A DNA stretch of 64,000 bases from Bradyrhizobium nitroreducens (GCF_002776695.1 NZ_LFJC01000003.1:1002132-1066131), one strand, 5' to 3'. Shown: positions 40,107 to 49,676, counted from the first letter of the stretch. The notes: a model not told the origin generated them from the sequence alone. Numbers and translations are program-made.

Positions 40107-40454
40107 GCACTCCACTCCTGCCGCGTGAAGTCATTCCCCGCGAATCAAATTAACAGAAACCCGGATTTCCGGCCTCATGATTTCGCGCCCAACCCGTCGC
40201 ATGATGGGACAGCGATACTTCCCGTGCACTGCGGTAACTTGCAGCGCAGCATCAACTACAGATCATCAATTAGTGATCGAGGCACGCGGACGAATTTCTT
40301 GATTGAGGGATCTATTTCTCGTGTCGCAACGAAGTGCGGCAATTCGTGAAGAGACGTTCTAAACAGCTCACCGAATTCCCGACTCATTGTCGTCGCATGG
40401 TCTTCATGCAGCGTCGCTAACAGAGGCGCGAACGGTACGATCGCTTGAGGCAAC
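40107..40454. other. Intergenic region, nothing firm
   Basis: No supported gene. A minus-strand frame (40256-40456) is open, but its ATG overlaps head-to-head with the start of the next plus-strand gene and has no ribosome site. Confidence 0.4.
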
Positions 40455-40676
40455 ATGAGCAACGATTTCGACTTCGAACTTGCCCCGGACCAGTGGGAAG
40501 CGCTGCGCACACTTCGCAACGCGCCGTCGAATGGTCGTCTCTCGAAGCCCTATCTCATCGATGGCCTCGTCGCGCTCGGCCTCGTCGTCATCAATGATGG
40601 CGTGCCTGTGATGACGCCAGCCGGACGCAAGGTGCTCGTACGCGGATCGTGCCGGCTGCTCGATCTCGTGGCGTGA
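40455..40676 (+). CDS. Small hypothetical protein, winged-helix-like
   Basis: 73 residues from ATG 40455 (GAGG at four to five bases). The order helix-helix-strand-strand (ALRTLRNAPSNGRLSKPYLI, DGLVALGLVVINDGVPVMTP, then AGRKVLVRG) resembles a winged helix without its first helix; KPYLIDGLVALGLV looks like a recognition helix followed by the wing. No DNA target is known. Confidence 0.6.
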   Translation: MSNDFDFELAPDQWEALRTLRNAPSNGRLSKPYLIDGLVALGLVVINDGVPVMTPAGRKVLVRGSCRLLDLVA

Positions 40677-40719
40677 CAGGTTTGCGCCGATTGTCTCCGC
40701 CGGCATCGCGGCCCGCAGG

Positions 40720-42093
40720 TCAGTCATCCCACTTCAGGAGCGGCGATCCATACGCCCTTCGCCAGACCGACAGGAAACGCGGAAACCAGGAGTGGGCCAC
40801 CGCACCCTGATAGGCCCAGGTGCGATATTTCAGACCCTGCTCGGAGATCAGCTCTGGATATCCGCCATGCAGCTCTGTCGCGGTCCGAATGTCCTTCAAT
40901 ATTCCCTGGGCGCAGGAACGGTAGGTATCGCTCGCCGAGAACTCATCATAGTCCAGCATGCGATCGGCGAACTCGACGTTGAACGTCGGCCAGGAGGAAC
41001 GGCCCTGATAGGCAGGCGCCGCGATCTTGTGGATCATCTTGTTGCGTGGATTATCCGCGGATACCAGGAAGTGAAACGTGCTGGGGATGCGAAAGCGCGG
41101 CTCCGCGATGATCAGATCCGCTGTGGCCGCGAACAATGCCCGCTCGCTCGCATCGTTCAGATCCCAGAAGCCGCGATGCACGCTCACGAAGTCCAGCGCG
41201 ACCGCAGAGGCCGACGGGCCCTTCGGACCATCCAGGGAATGCCTGATGAAGCCGTCCCCGCCGAACAGATGGAGCAGGTCCTTCTTGTACTGCGCGAGAT
41301 CGCGCCCGAGCAGCCGCTTCAGCTCGTTCTCGTCGACGATCCCGAGCTGCACGCTCCACACGAACGTCGTGTAGACGCAAGCATTGGTCACGAAACGCCT
41401 GCGTTCGGCGCGGGTATCCGTCGCAGCGGAGCGGGGGCCACTTGCGTCACACAATAAGTACCCGGTGCCGTCATGCTCGAACGGCTCGAGCTCACTTGCA
41501 AGCTTGAGGGTCGCGCGCTTCAGGTCACCGCCATATTCAGCAAGCAATAGACGGCCAGCATGTGCGCATTGCGACATCGCCAGATAGGACGGCGCCCTCT
41601 CGTCAGCCGAGATCATCTGCTGCAAGCCGGCAATGATGCCGAGCAGCGTATCCGACGGAGGCGAGAAGTAATTCACGCCGAGATACCGTCCTCGCCCTGC
41701 CGGAACGATGGTCGTCGTGACGACGCCGGCGCGAACCGCCTCCAGCAACAAGCGGACGCTCTTGTCGAGCAGCCGAGCCCGCCGCACCGCATCCTGCGCA
41801 TCCATGATGGTTTCGGGCGCGAGGACATCAGGATAGAACCAAGCGAAGTCACGGGGATAATAGGCGGATGCGTGGGGTGCCCCCGTGACGAGGAAGGGTT
41901 CCGTCGCGGAGAAGGCGCTGTCCATCGCGTGCCGGTAAAGGTCCTCGATGGCCGACAACGAATGAGGCAATTTTCTCAGGAAGCGATCTCCGAGAAAATT
42001 CACCGCCTGAAGGGCGTTGGCGACAAGCGTGGCGGCTGTGCCTTGGTAGAATCGGTTTCCGCGTTCTGAAGACAACGAGATATCGCTATTCAT
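40720..42093 (-). CDS. Six-hairpin glycosidase-like protein
   Basis: 457 residues from ATG 42093. The alternating helices and aromatic-acid motifs (YYPRDFAWFYPDVLAPETIM ~78-97, GFWDLNDASERALF, GYPELISEQGLKYRTWAYQG near the end) are those of (alpha/alpha)6-barrel glycosidases such as GH15 or GH37 relatives. No signal peptide, so it is cytoplasmic. Candidate acids are Asp in PRDFAW and Glu in ISEQGL. The start overlaps the end of a short upstream frame by eight bases. The substrate is unknown; no transporter or sugar gene is adjacent. Confidence 0.65.
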   Translation of the reverse strand: MNSDISLSSERGNRFYQGTAATLVANALQAVNFLGDRFLRKLPHSLSAIEDLYRHAMDSAFSATEPFLVTGAPHASAYYPRDFAWFYPDVLAPETIMDAQDAVRRARLLDKSVRLLLEAVRAGVVTTTIVPAGRGRYLGVNYFSPPSDTLLGIIAGLQQMISADERAPSYLAMSQCAHAGRLLLAEYGGDLKRATLKLASELEPFEHDGTGYLLCDASGPRSAATDTRAERRRFVTNACVYTTFVWSVQLGIVDENELKRLLGRDLAQYKKDLLHLFGGDGFIRHSLDGPKGPSASAVALDFVSVHRGFWDLNDASERALFAATADLIIAEPRFRIPSTFHFLVSADNPRNKMIHKIAAPAYQGRSSWPTFNVEFADRMLDYDEFSASDTYRSCAQGILKDIRTATELHGGYPELISEQGLKYRTWAYQGAVAHSWFPRFLSVWRRAYGSPLLKWDD

Positions 42094-42289
42094 GTGCGGC
42101 CAGGATCACTCCAATGGTGCGGCCACCATCCGAAACATGGCTGATTCGTATTTCGTTCAGATGACGTGCGATCCCTTCGCCGAGCGACGCCTTTGGAACG
42201 ATCTTGGCGCCCCCATCTCGATGGGAGCCCTCTTTCTCCGGACCGCAGCAGCCATCATCTAAGCGGCCCACATACGCAATATTTTTCAA
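42086..42289 (-). pseudogene. Fragment resembling the C-terminus of a phosphopantetheinyl transferase (AcpS)
   Basis: The minus-strand frame ending TAG at 42088-42086 closes with GIARHLNEIRISHVSDGGRT and then IGVILAAHE. This matches the last strand pair of AcpS-type holo-acyl-carrier-protein synthases (HLSISHxxxxAxAxVVAE). The catalytic N-terminal part (GxDIVEI) and the W/F-x-x-KEA motif are absent; only a TTG (42289) or GTG start is available. It overlaps the start of the glycosidase-like gene by eight bases. I read it as a remnant; an unrelated small gene is possible. Confidence 0.3.
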
Positions 42290-42538
42290 TCGGTTAGGAA
42301 CGGGGCGGCAGCGACGGCGGCCGGCGTGGTCAGCCGCCCCCCAATTTGACTTGACCCGCCACAAATCTACAAAAGGCGCGATCCCAGCCTTGCGCGAGGG
42401 ACCCTGCAGTGCGCGCGGACGCGAGCCGGACCACCCCGCCGCAGGCACCGCCCGCCCGCCGAAGCGTTGAGCAAGGGATGACGCATTTTCACACCTTACG
42501 CCGGGGTTCAAACTAGCCCACTATTGGGGCAATTCACC

Positions 42539-44128
42539 ATGCAAGCGCATCTGCGAATGTTGGATTCGACACCTGACGGCCTGAATTCCGGCGAGACCCC
42601 GCTGCTGCGGACGATCGGGCTCACCAAGCGTTATGGCGATTTCCTCGCCAACGATTCCATCGACATCGATATCTGGCCCGGCGAGATCCATGCCGTGCTC
42701 GGCGAGAACGGCGCCGGCAAGTCGACGCTGGTCAAGGCCATTTACGGCCTGGTCCAGCCCAGCGCCGGCGAGATCCATTGGCAGGGGCGGCCTGTCGTGC
42801 TGTCCGGCCCTGCGGACGCGCGCAAGCGCGGCATCGGCATGGTGTTCCAGCACTTCTCGCTGTTCGACAATCTCACCGTCGCGGAGAACGTTGCGCTCGG
42901 CCTCGACGGCAACGAGTCCTTCAAGGACATGTCGGCGCGACTTGCGCTGGTGTCGAAGGCCTACGGCCTCCCGCTCGATCCCCGGCGCGAGGTCTGGCAA
43001 TTGTCGGTCGGCGAGCGCCAGCGCATCGAGATCGTCCGCGCCTTGATGCAGGACCCGAAATTCCTGATCCTGGACGAGCCCACCGCCGTCCTGACGCCGC
43101 AGGAAGCCGACCAGCTCTTCATCGTGCTGGAGCGTCTCAAGGCCGAAGGCCGCGCCATCCTCTACATCAGCCACAAGCTCGAGGAGGTGAAGCGTCTCTG
43201 CGACACCGCCACGATCCTGCGCGGCGGCAGGAAGGTCGAGACCTGCAATCCCCGGCGCGAGACCGCAGCCTCACTCGCGCGCATGATGGTCGGCGGTGAG
43301 ATCAGGGAGGTCAAGGCGGCGTCCGGCCGGACGACCACCGCGCCACGGCTCGTCGTCAACGATCTTTCGCTCGCACCTGGCGAGGCGCACGGCGTGCGGC
43401 TCGATCACATCTCGTTCGAGCTGAGGGGCGGCGAGATCCTCGGTATCGCCGGCGTCGCCGGCAACGGCCAGGACGAATTGTTCGCCGCGCTGTCCGGAGA
43501 ACGCTTGTCGAAGCAGCCGGCCACGGTGGTGATCGAAGGCACCCCCGCCGGTCACCTCTCCATCACGCAACGACGCAGGCTGGGCGCGGCGTTCGTTCCC
43601 GAGGAGCGGCTCGGCCATGCCACCGCGCCGCGCATGAAGCTGTCGGAGAATGCGCTGCTGACCGGACATGCCGCGAGCGGCATGGTCCATCGCGGCTTCA
43701 TCAATACCGCCGCCGCGCTGAAGACCGTCGACATCGCGACCGAGACGTTCGACGTGCGCAAGGCCAAGCGCGATCCGGAAGCCGCATCGCTCTCCGGCGG
43801 CAATCTGCAGAAATTCATCGTGGGACGCGAGATTTTGCGCAATCCCGCGGTGCTGGTTGTCAGTCAGCCGACCTGGGGCGTCGATGCCGGCGCCGCTGCC
43901 GTCATTCGTCAGGCGCTGCTTGATCTCGCGGCCGCAGGCGCCGCAGTCCTCGTCACCAGCCAGGACCTCGACGAGCTCGCGGAGATCGCCGACCGTATCG
44001 CCGTGATGTTCCACGGCCGGTTGTCGGCGCCACTCGCGACCAGCGAGGCGACGCGCGAAAAGATCGGTCTTCTCATGGGCGGCAGCAGTCTGGAGCCGCA
44101 GGAGGCCGCGTATGCAGCTGGTGCTTGA
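42539..44128 (+). CDS. ABC transporter ATP-binding protein (BmpA-type nucleoside/nucleobase importer)
   Basis: 529 residues from ATG 42539. Two ATPase domains in tandem, as in sugar and nucleoside importers of the RbsA/YufO kind. The first has Walker A GENGAGKSTL, signature LSVGERQRIEI and Walker B FLILDEPTAVL; the second is degenerate in Walker A (GVAGNGQDEL, no lysine) but has LSGGNLQKF, which is normal for the type. With the next three genes it forms an importer; the neighbouring enzymes point to purine nucleosides or bases as cargo. The permease gene starts 17 bases before its stop, so they are co-translated. Confidence 0.93.
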   Translation: MQAHLRMLDSTPDGLNSGETPLLRTIGLTKRYGDFLANDSIDIDIWPGEIHAVLGENGAGKSTLVKAIYGLVQPSAGEIHWQGRPVVLSGPADARKRGIGMVFQHFSLFDNLTVAENVALGLDGNESFKDMSARLALVSKAYGLPLDPRREVWQLSVGERQRIEIVRALMQDPKFLILDEPTAVLTPQEADQLFIVLERLKAEGRAILYISHKLEEVKRLCDTATILRGGRKVETCNPRRETAASLARMMVGGEIREVKAASGRTTTAPRLVVNDLSLAPGEAHGVRLDHISFELRGGEILGIAGVAGNGQDELFAALSGERLSKQPATVVIEGTPAGHLSITQRRRLGAAFVPEERLGHATAPRMKLSENALLTGHAASGMVHRGFINTAAALKTVDIATETFDVRKAKRDPEAASLSGGNLQKFIVGREILRNPAVLVVSQPTWGVDAGAAAVIRQALLDLAAAGAAVLVTSQDLDELAEIADRIAVMFHGRLSAPLATSEATREKIGLLMGGSSLEPQEAAYAAGA

Positions 44129-45203
44129 GAAGCGCGCCGAGCGCTCCGGAACGATCGCACTGGTCTCGCCTCTGATCGCGGTCGGCCTCACGATCGTGAC
44201 CATGGTTATCCTGTTCGCGATCCTCGGCAAGAATCCGCTGCTCGCCCTGCATGCCTATTTCATCGCGCCCTTGACCGACGGCTATTCGCTGCAGGAGATC
44301 GCGGTGAAGGCGACGCCACTGGTGATGATCGCCATCGGGCTGTCGCTCTGCTATCTCGCCAATGCCTGGAATATCGGCGCCGAGGGCCAATTCCTGATCG
44401 GCGCGGTGGCCGGAAGCTGGATCGCGGTGCGAACGCAAGGCACCGATGCGGGCGCCTGGGTACTTCCCGCCATGCTTGTCCTCGCTGCCGCTGCGGGCGC
44501 GCTCTATGCGCTGATCCCGGCGATCTGCAAGGTGAAGTTCGGTGCCAGCGAAATCCTGACCAGCCTGATGCTGGTCTATGTCGCCGACCTCTTCCTCGAC
44601 TATCTCGTGCGCGGTCCCTGGCGCGACCCGCACGGCTTCAACTTCCCGACAACGGCCGAGTTCGACCCGGTCGCGACGGTCCCGCTGCTGATCGAAGGCG
44701 GCCGGCTGCATCTCGGCTCCATCATCGTCCTTCTAGTGGTCGCCGCAGCCGCAATCCTGCTCGGACGAACCATCAAGGGCTTCGAGATCCGCGTCGTCGG
44801 CGCAGCCCCTCGTGCCGCACGGTTCGGCGGCTTCAAGGCCGACCGGCTGATCATCCTGACCTTCGCGATATCAGGCGCGCTCGCGGGCCTCGCCGGCATC
44901 ATCGAGGTTGCAGGTCCCATCGGCCATCTCCAGCCCGGCATCTCTCCGGGTTACGGCTTTACGGCGATCATCGTTGCTTTCCTCGGCCGGCTGAACCCGC
45001 TCGGAATATTGGTCGCGGGTCTTTTCCTTGCGTTGACCTTCATCGGCGGTGAACAAGCGCAGATCGCGATGAAGATCCCGCTGGATGTCACCAAGGTCTT
45101 TCAGGGCATCCTGCTGTTCTACGTGCTCGCCTGCGATTCCCTGATCCTGTACCGCTTCAAGCTGGTCTTCCCCAACCGACAGGTGGCTCGTGGAGCTGGT
45201 TGA
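44112..45203 (+). CDS. ABC transporter permease 1 (BmpA-type importer)
   Basis: 363 residues from ATG 44112 (GGAG six bases upstream, inside the preceding gene). About eight to ten membrane helices of the BPD_transp_2 family. LCYLANAWNIGAEGQFLIGA (~77-96) and GASEILTSLMLVYVADLF carry the conserved glycine/alanine motifs of the YufP-type subunit. It pairs with the shorter permease that follows, whose start overlaps this stop by 14 bases. Confidence 0.92.
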   Translation: MQLVLEKRAERSGTIALVSPLIAVGLTIVTMVILFAILGKNPLLALHAYFIAPLTDGYSLQEIAVKATPLVMIAIGLSLCYLANAWNIGAEGQFLIGAVAGSWIAVRTQGTDAGAWVLPAMLVLAAAAGALYALIPAICKVKFGASEILTSLMLVYVADLFLDYLVRGPWRDPHGFNFPTTAEFDPVATVPLLIEGGRLHLGSIIVLLVVAAAAILLGRTIKGFEIRVVGAAPRAARFGGFKADRLIILTFAISGALAGLAGIIEVAGPIGHLQPGISPGYGFTAIIVAFLGRLNPLGILVAGLFLALTFIGGEQAQIAMKIPLDVTKVFQGILLFYVLACDSLILYRFKLVFPNRQVARGAG

Positions 45204-46107
45204 GGCCATCATCCTTTCGGTGCTCGCCGCATCGACGCCGCTGCTGATCGCTGCGACCGGCGAGCTCGTCACCGAGCGATCCGGCGTGCTCAATCTCGGC
45301 GTCGAGGGCATGATGATCGTCGGCGCGGCCTGCGGCTTCGCCGGCGCGTGGCTCAGCGGGTCGGTCTTCATCGGCGCGCTGTTCGGCATCGTCGCGGGCG
45401 TGTTGATGTCGCTGGTCTTCGCGTTGATGGCGCTCGGGCTTGCCGTCAACCAGGTCGCCACGGGCCTCGCGCTGACCATCCTCGGCGTCGGGCTGTCCGG
45501 ACTGATCGGCGCCGGCTTCGTCGGCGAACGCATCACGCCGGCGGTGCATCTCCACATTCCCGGCGCCACCGACATCCCACTGATCGGCCGCGTGCTGTTC
45601 GGCGAGGATGGCTTCGTCTACGTCTCCATTGCCCTCGTCGTCGGCGTCTGGTGGTTCCTGTACCGCACGCGCGCGGGGCTGATCCTGCGCGCGTGCGGCG
45701 ACAATCACGCATCTGCCCATGCGCTCGGCTATCCCGTGCTGCGCATCCGCACCTTTGCCGTGATGTTCGGCGGCGCCTGCGCCGGGCTTGCCGGCGCCTA
45801 TCTGCCGCTCGCCTATACGCCGTTCTTCGTTCCCGGCATGACCGCGGGCCGCGGCTGGATCGCGCTGGCGCTGGTGGTGTTCTCGTCCTGGCGGCCGGGC
45901 CGGCTCGTGCTCGGCGCCTATCTGTTCGGCGCGGTGACGATCCTGCAGTTGCACGCCCAAGGCTGGGGCGTCGGCATTCCCTCGCAGTTCATGTCGGCAC
46001 TGCCCTATCTCGCAACGGTCGTCGTCCTGGTACTGATTTCCCGCGAGCGCAGCGGTGGCTCGACCGCGCCGGCCGCACTCGGCACCGTGTTCGTTCCCGA
46101 CTGCTGA
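45190..46107 (+). CDS. ABC transporter permease 2 (BmpA-type importer)
   Basis: 305 residues starting at GTG 45190 (AGGTGG upstream), overlapping the end of permease 1. BPD_transp_2 family: ERSGVLNLGVEGMMIVGAAC (~30-49) is the hallmark of YufQ-type subunits, and LGYPVLRIRTFAVMFGGACA sits at the coupling helix region. About eight membrane helices. Forms the channel with permease 1. Confidence 0.92.
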   Translation: MELVEAIILSVLAASTPLLIAATGELVTERSGVLNLGVEGMMIVGAACGFAGAWLSGSVFIGALFGIVAGVLMSLVFALMALGLAVNQVATGLALTILGVGLSGLIGAGFVGERITPAVHLHIPGATDIPLIGRVLFGEDGFVYVSIALVVGVWWFLYRTRAGLILRACGDNHASAHALGYPVLRIRTFAVMFGGACAGLAGAYLPLAYTPFFVPGMTAGRGWIALALVVFSSWRPGRLVLGAYLFGAVTILQLHAQGWGVGIPSQFMSALPYLATVVVLVLISRERSGGSTAPAALGTVFVPDC

Positions 46108-46181
46108 ATTTCATTTCTGTGACGTGCGCGATGGGGCGCGCGCGTTGCGGATCATGGCTTTCCCCTGATGTTTGGAGATCG

Positions 46182-47261
46182 ATGATGAGGAAATCACTTC
46201 TTGCGCTGGCCACCGGGCTCCTGCTTGCCGGGAGCGTCAGCGCAGCCTCCGCCGCCGACAAGCTCAAGGTCGGCTTCATTTATCTCGGCCCGATCGGCGA
46301 CCTCGGTTGGACCTATCAGCACGATCAGGGGCGCCTGGCGCTGGTAAAGGAGCTCGGCGACAAGATCGAGACCACCTATCTGGAGAACGTGCCCGAAGGC
46401 CCCGACGCCGAGCGCTCCATCGAGCAGCTCGTCCGCGCCGGCAACAAGCTGATCTTCACGACGTCGTTCGGCTACATGGACCCGACGCTGAAGGTCGCCA
46501 AGAAATATCCGAACGTGCATTTCGAGCACGCCACCGGCTACAAGCGCAATCCGAACATGTCGACCTATTCGGCCAGATGGTATCAGGGCCGCTACATTCA
46601 AGGCTTGATCGCGGCCAAGATGTCGAAGTCGGGCGTGCTCGGTTATATCGGCTCGTTCCCGATTCCGGAGGTCGTCTCCGGCATCAACGCGACAATGCTG
46701 GCGGCGCAGAGCATCAACCCGAACATCAAGGTCAAGATCATCTGGGCCAACACCTGGTTCGACCCGGGCAAGGAAGCCGACGCCGCCAAGGCGCTGATCG
46801 ACCAGGGCGCCGACGTCATCATGCAGCACACCGATTCGCCTGCCCCGATGCAGATCGCCAGCGAACGCGGCAAGCTCGCCTTCGGCCAGGATTCCGAGAT
46901 GATCAAATTCGGGCCAAAGACCCAGCTCACCTCGATCCTCGACACCTGGGGCCCCTACTACATCGAGCGCGTCAAGGCCGAGCTCGCGGGAACCTGGAAG
47001 TCCGAGGACAGCTGGGGCGGCCTCGACAGCCACATGTTCGCGATGGCCCCCTATACCAACATGCCCGACGAGGTGAAGAAAATGGCGGAGGATGCCCAGG
47101 CCGCGATCATTGCGGGCAAGCTGCATCCGTTCAAATGCCCGATCGTTGGGCAAGACGGCAAGCCGGTCGAGTGCAAGGGCGGCGATCACCTCGACGACGG
47201 GCAGATCCTCGGCATGAATTTCTACGTCAAGGGCATCGACGACAAGCTGCCGGGCAAGTAG
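46182..47261 (+). CDS. BmpA/TmpC-family substrate-binding protein
   Basis: 359 residues from ATG 46182 (GGAG five bases upstream; a second ATG follows directly). A signal peptide of ~25 residues ends SAASAAD. The mature part begins KLKVGFIYLGPIGDLGWTYQ, the standard opening of Bmp-domain proteins (PF02608), with FTTSFGYMDPTLKVAKKYPN and QGADVIMQHTDSP further on. Members bind purine nucleosides or bases. The gene is last in the importer operon and next to an amidohydrolase that would act on imported guanine-type bases. A hairpin terminator follows at 47311. Confidence 0.92.
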   Translation: MMRKSLLALATGLLLAGSVSAASAADKLKVGFIYLGPIGDLGWTYQHDQGRLALVKELGDKIETTYLENVPEGPDAERSIEQLVRAGNKLIFTTSFGYMDPTLKVAKKYPNVHFEHATGYKRNPNMSTYSARWYQGRYIQGLIAAKMSKSGVLGYIGSFPIPEVVSGINATMLAAQSINPNIKVKIIWANTWFDPGKEADAAKALIDQGADVIMQHTDSPAPMQIASERGKLAFGQDSEMIKFGPKTQLTSILDTWGPYYIERVKAELAGTWKSEDSWGGLDSHMFAMAPYTNMPDEVKKMAEDAQAAIIAGKLHPFKCPIVGQDGKPVECKGGDHLDDGQILGMNFYVKGIDDKLPGK

Positions 47262-47310
47262 CACGCTTCTTGCTTTAGCTAATTCACCTGCTCCTCCCGG
47301 AGGAGGTTCG

Positions 47311-47353
47311 GAGGGGGTGGCCAGAAGCACCCGGCACTTGTGGTCGCCCCCTC
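47311..47353. terminator. Terminator between convergent genes
   Basis: GAGGGGGTGGCCA and TGGTCGCCCCCTC form a 13-bp stem with one or two mismatches; a plus-strand TCTTTC follows. It sits between the binding-protein stop (47261) and the deaminase stop (47367) and could serve both. Confidence 0.6.
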
Positions 47354-47366
47354 TTTCAATTCTTCC

Positions 47367-48716
47367 CTATCCGGCCCGCATCGCCCTCGCCGCGGAACTG
47401 TGCCTGAGGATGAGATCGGCGACATCGAGGCCCGGGATCGCGCCGTCGATCACAGCCCATCGTCCGGCCACCATCACCCGATCGGCCCGATGCGCCCCGC
47501 ACAGCACCAGCGCGGCCAAGGGATCGCCATGGCCGGAGAAGCGCAGCTCGTCGAGCTTGAACAGCGCGAGGTCGGCCGCCTTGCCAACGGCGATCTCGCC
47601 GAGTTCCGGCCGGCCGACGCAGGCTGCCGACCCCTTGGTGGCCCAGCGCAGCGCGTCCTTGTGGCTGACTCTGGTCACGCCATAGCGGGCCCGTTGCAGC
47701 AAGAAGGCGGCGCGGACCTCCTGCATCAAATTCGAACTGTCATTTGAGGCCGAGCCGTCAACGCCGAGTCCGATCCCGACGCCAGCCTCCTCCATCTCGC
47801 AGACCGGACAGCAGCCCGACGCCAGGATCTGGTTGCTGCACGCACAATGGCTGATGGTCGTCCCGGCCTTGCCAAGCCGCTTCATCTCGTCGGCGTTGAA
47901 AAAGATGCCGTGGGCGAGCCAGGTTCGCGCGTTGAGCCAGCCGCATTGTTCGAGATAGTCGAGCGGGCGGCAGCCATACATCTGCTGGCAAAATTCGTTC
48001 TCGTCCTCGGTCTCGGCGAGATGGGTGTGCAGACGCACATCGAGCTTGTCGGCGAGATCGGTGGTGGCACGCATCAGCGAGGGCGTCACCGAGAACGGCG
48101 AGCATGGCGCAAGCGCAATCTGCACCATCGCATCCGCGCCGCGCTGGTGATGCTTCGCGACCACACGCGCGCTATCGGCGAGGATCGTGTCTTCGTCCTG
48201 CACGACGTTGTCAGGCGGCAGGCCGCCGTCGCGCTGCGACAGATTCATCGAGCCGCGCGTCAGCAGCACGCGCACGCCGAGCCGTCTTGCGACGCCGACC
48301 TCGACATCCACGGCGTCCTCGATCCCTGCCGGGAAGACGTAATGATGATCCGTCGTCGTCGTGCAGCCCGACAGCAGCAGCTCGGACATCGCCACGGTGA
48401 CGCTGAGCTCGAGCGCCTCTGGCGTCAACCTCGCCCACACCGGGTAGAGCGCCTTGAGCCAGGGGAACAGCTCGCGATCCATCGCCGCCGGCAGCGCCCG
48501 CGTCAGCGTCTGGTAGAAGTGATGATGGGTGTTGATGAGGCCCGGCAGCACCACGTGTTCGCTCGCATCGAAAATTGCGACGTCCGCCGTTGCCGGCGTG
48601 ACGCCGGCGGGCACGAGCTCGACGATCCGGCCGTCCTTCACGACGATCCCGCGCTCGGCCCCGTCGGCAAGGATGGCGAGAGGATCCCGGATCCAGATCG
48701 GCTTCGCGTCACTCAT
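47367..48716 (-). CDS. Amidohydrolase, 8-oxoguanine/guanine deaminase-like
   Basis: 449 residues from ATG 48716. Amidohydrolase superfamily with one-metal deaminase features: NTHHHFYQTLTRALP (~61-75; HxH ligands), HTHLAETEDENEFC (~210), LAHGIFFNADE, HCACSNQILASGCCPV, and the final aspartate in GVDGSASNDSSNLMQEVR. SNDSSN-x-x-x-E is characteristic of 8-oxoguanine deaminase and the ATZ/TRZ branch. Given the xanthine dehydrogenase and ureide genes that follow, it likely turns guanine, 8-oxoguanine or a close analogue into an oxopurine in the cytoplasm. 132 bp separate it from the divergent FAD-subunit gene. Confidence 0.85.
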   Translation of the reverse strand: MSDAKPIWIRDPLAILADGAERGIVVKDGRIVELVPAGVTPATADVAIFDASEHVVLPGLINTHHHFYQTLTRALPAAMDRELFPWLKALYPVWARLTPEALELSVTVAMSELLLSGCTTTTDHHYVFPAGIEDAVDVEVGVARRLGVRVLLTRGSMNLSQRDGGLPPDNVVQDEDTILADSARVVAKHHQRGADAMVQIALAPCSPFSVTPSLMRATTDLADKLDVRLHTHLAETEDENEFCQQMYGCRPLDYLEQCGWLNARTWLAHGIFFNADEMKRLGKAGTTISHCACSNQILASGCCPVCEMEEAGVGIGLGVDGSASNDSSNLMQEVRAAFLLQRARYGVTRVSHKDALRWATKGSAACVGRPELGEIAVGKAADLALFKLDELRFSGHGDPLAALVLCGAHRADRVMVAGRWAVIDGAIPGLDVADLILRHSSAARAMRAG

Positions 48717-48848
48717 GATCCGCTTCTCCCCGCATTCACTGCGGCCAACTGCCCAATCGCCGTCCTGGCGCGACTTGTTTGTTGCGACTTGGCTCCGGTC
48801 TTGCAAGACTCGTCATCACGATTCACCGGCGGAAACTTTGGCGCGGCC

Positions 48849-49676
48849 ATGGATTTGAACACAATCACGACCGTGGCCCATCCGCAAACACGGGTGCAAT
48901 TGCCGGTCTGGACGGCCGGCGACGCCTGGCTCGCGGGCGGCACGTGGCTGTTCTCCGAGCCGCAGGTCCATCTGAAGCGGCTGATCGATCTGACCGACTT
49001 GAAATGGCCGGCGCTGACGATCACCGACAGCCATCTCTCCATCGCCGCCACCTGCACCGTCGCGCAACTCGATGGTTTCGCCTGCCCGCCCGACTGGCTG
49101 GCCGCACCGCTGATCGGCCATTGCTGTCGGGCGTTCCTTGCTTCGTTCAAGATCTGGAAGACCGCGACGGTCGGCGGCAATCTCTGCATGTCGCTGCCGG
49201 CGGGACCGATGATCTCGCTCACCGCGGCGCTCGATGGCGTCTGCACCATCTGGAAGGCTGGCGGCGGCGAGCAGCGGATTCCCGTCGTCGATTTCGTCAC
49301 CGGCAACCAGCGCAATCGCCTGACGCCGGGCGACCTGATCCGGCAGATCGACATTCCCATGGCCGCACTGAAGCGCCGGACGGCCTTTCGCCAGATCTCG
49401 CTGGCCCCGGTCGGCCGCTCGGCGGCCCTGCTGATCGGCAGCCTGGATGCCGACGGCACGCTGGCGCTCACGGTCACCGCATCGACGGTGCGACCGATCC
49501 AATTGTCCTTCCGCAAGGCTCCGGACGCGAACACGCTTCGCGACGCGATCTCGCAGCAGATCACCGATGACCTGTACCATACCGACATCCACGGCCAGCC
49601 GCTCTGGCGCAAGCATATGACGTTGCGGCTTGCCGAGGAGATCCGCGGCGAGCTGCTCGGGGCAACTCCGCCATGA
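48849..49676 (+). CDS. Xanthine dehydrogenase family FAD-binding subunit
   Basis: 275 residues from ATG 48849 (weak site). FAD_binding_5 and CO-dehydrogenase flavoprotein C-terminal domains: DAWLAGGTWLF (~26-36) and ATVGGNLCMSLPAGPMISL (~111-129) bind FAD. This subunit passes electrons from the iron-sulphur clusters to NAD+ or another acceptor. The stop overlaps the start of the catalytic subunit by four bases (ATGA), so the two are made in equal amounts. In most bacteria this domain is either fused to the 2Fe-2S part (XdhA) or encoded with two further separate subunits. Confidence 0.88.
   Translation: MDLNTITTVAHPQTRVQLPVWTAGDAWLAGGTWLFSEPQVHLKRLIDLTDLKWPALTITDSHLSIAATCTVAQLDGFACPPDWLAAPLIGHCCRAFLASFKIWKTATVGGNLCMSLPAGPMISLTAALDGVCTIWKAGGGEQRIPVVDFVTGNQRNRLTPGDLIRQIDIPMAALKRRTAFRQISLAPVGRSAALLIGSLDADGTLALTVTASTVRPIQLSFRKAPDANTLRDAISQQITDDLYHTDIHGQPLWRKHMTLRLAEEIRGELLGATPP

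Noticed and set aside
40256..40456. 66-codon minus-strand frame ending LIDDL
   Set aside because: Its ATG overlaps the ATG of the plus-strand gene at 40455 head-to-head, there is no Shine-Dalgarno site, and no family is recognised.
45348..46181. Upstream extension of the binding-protein frame across permease 2
   Set aside because: The signal peptide and ribosome site fix the start of the binding protein at 46182, and permease 2 is coding in another frame over this stretch.
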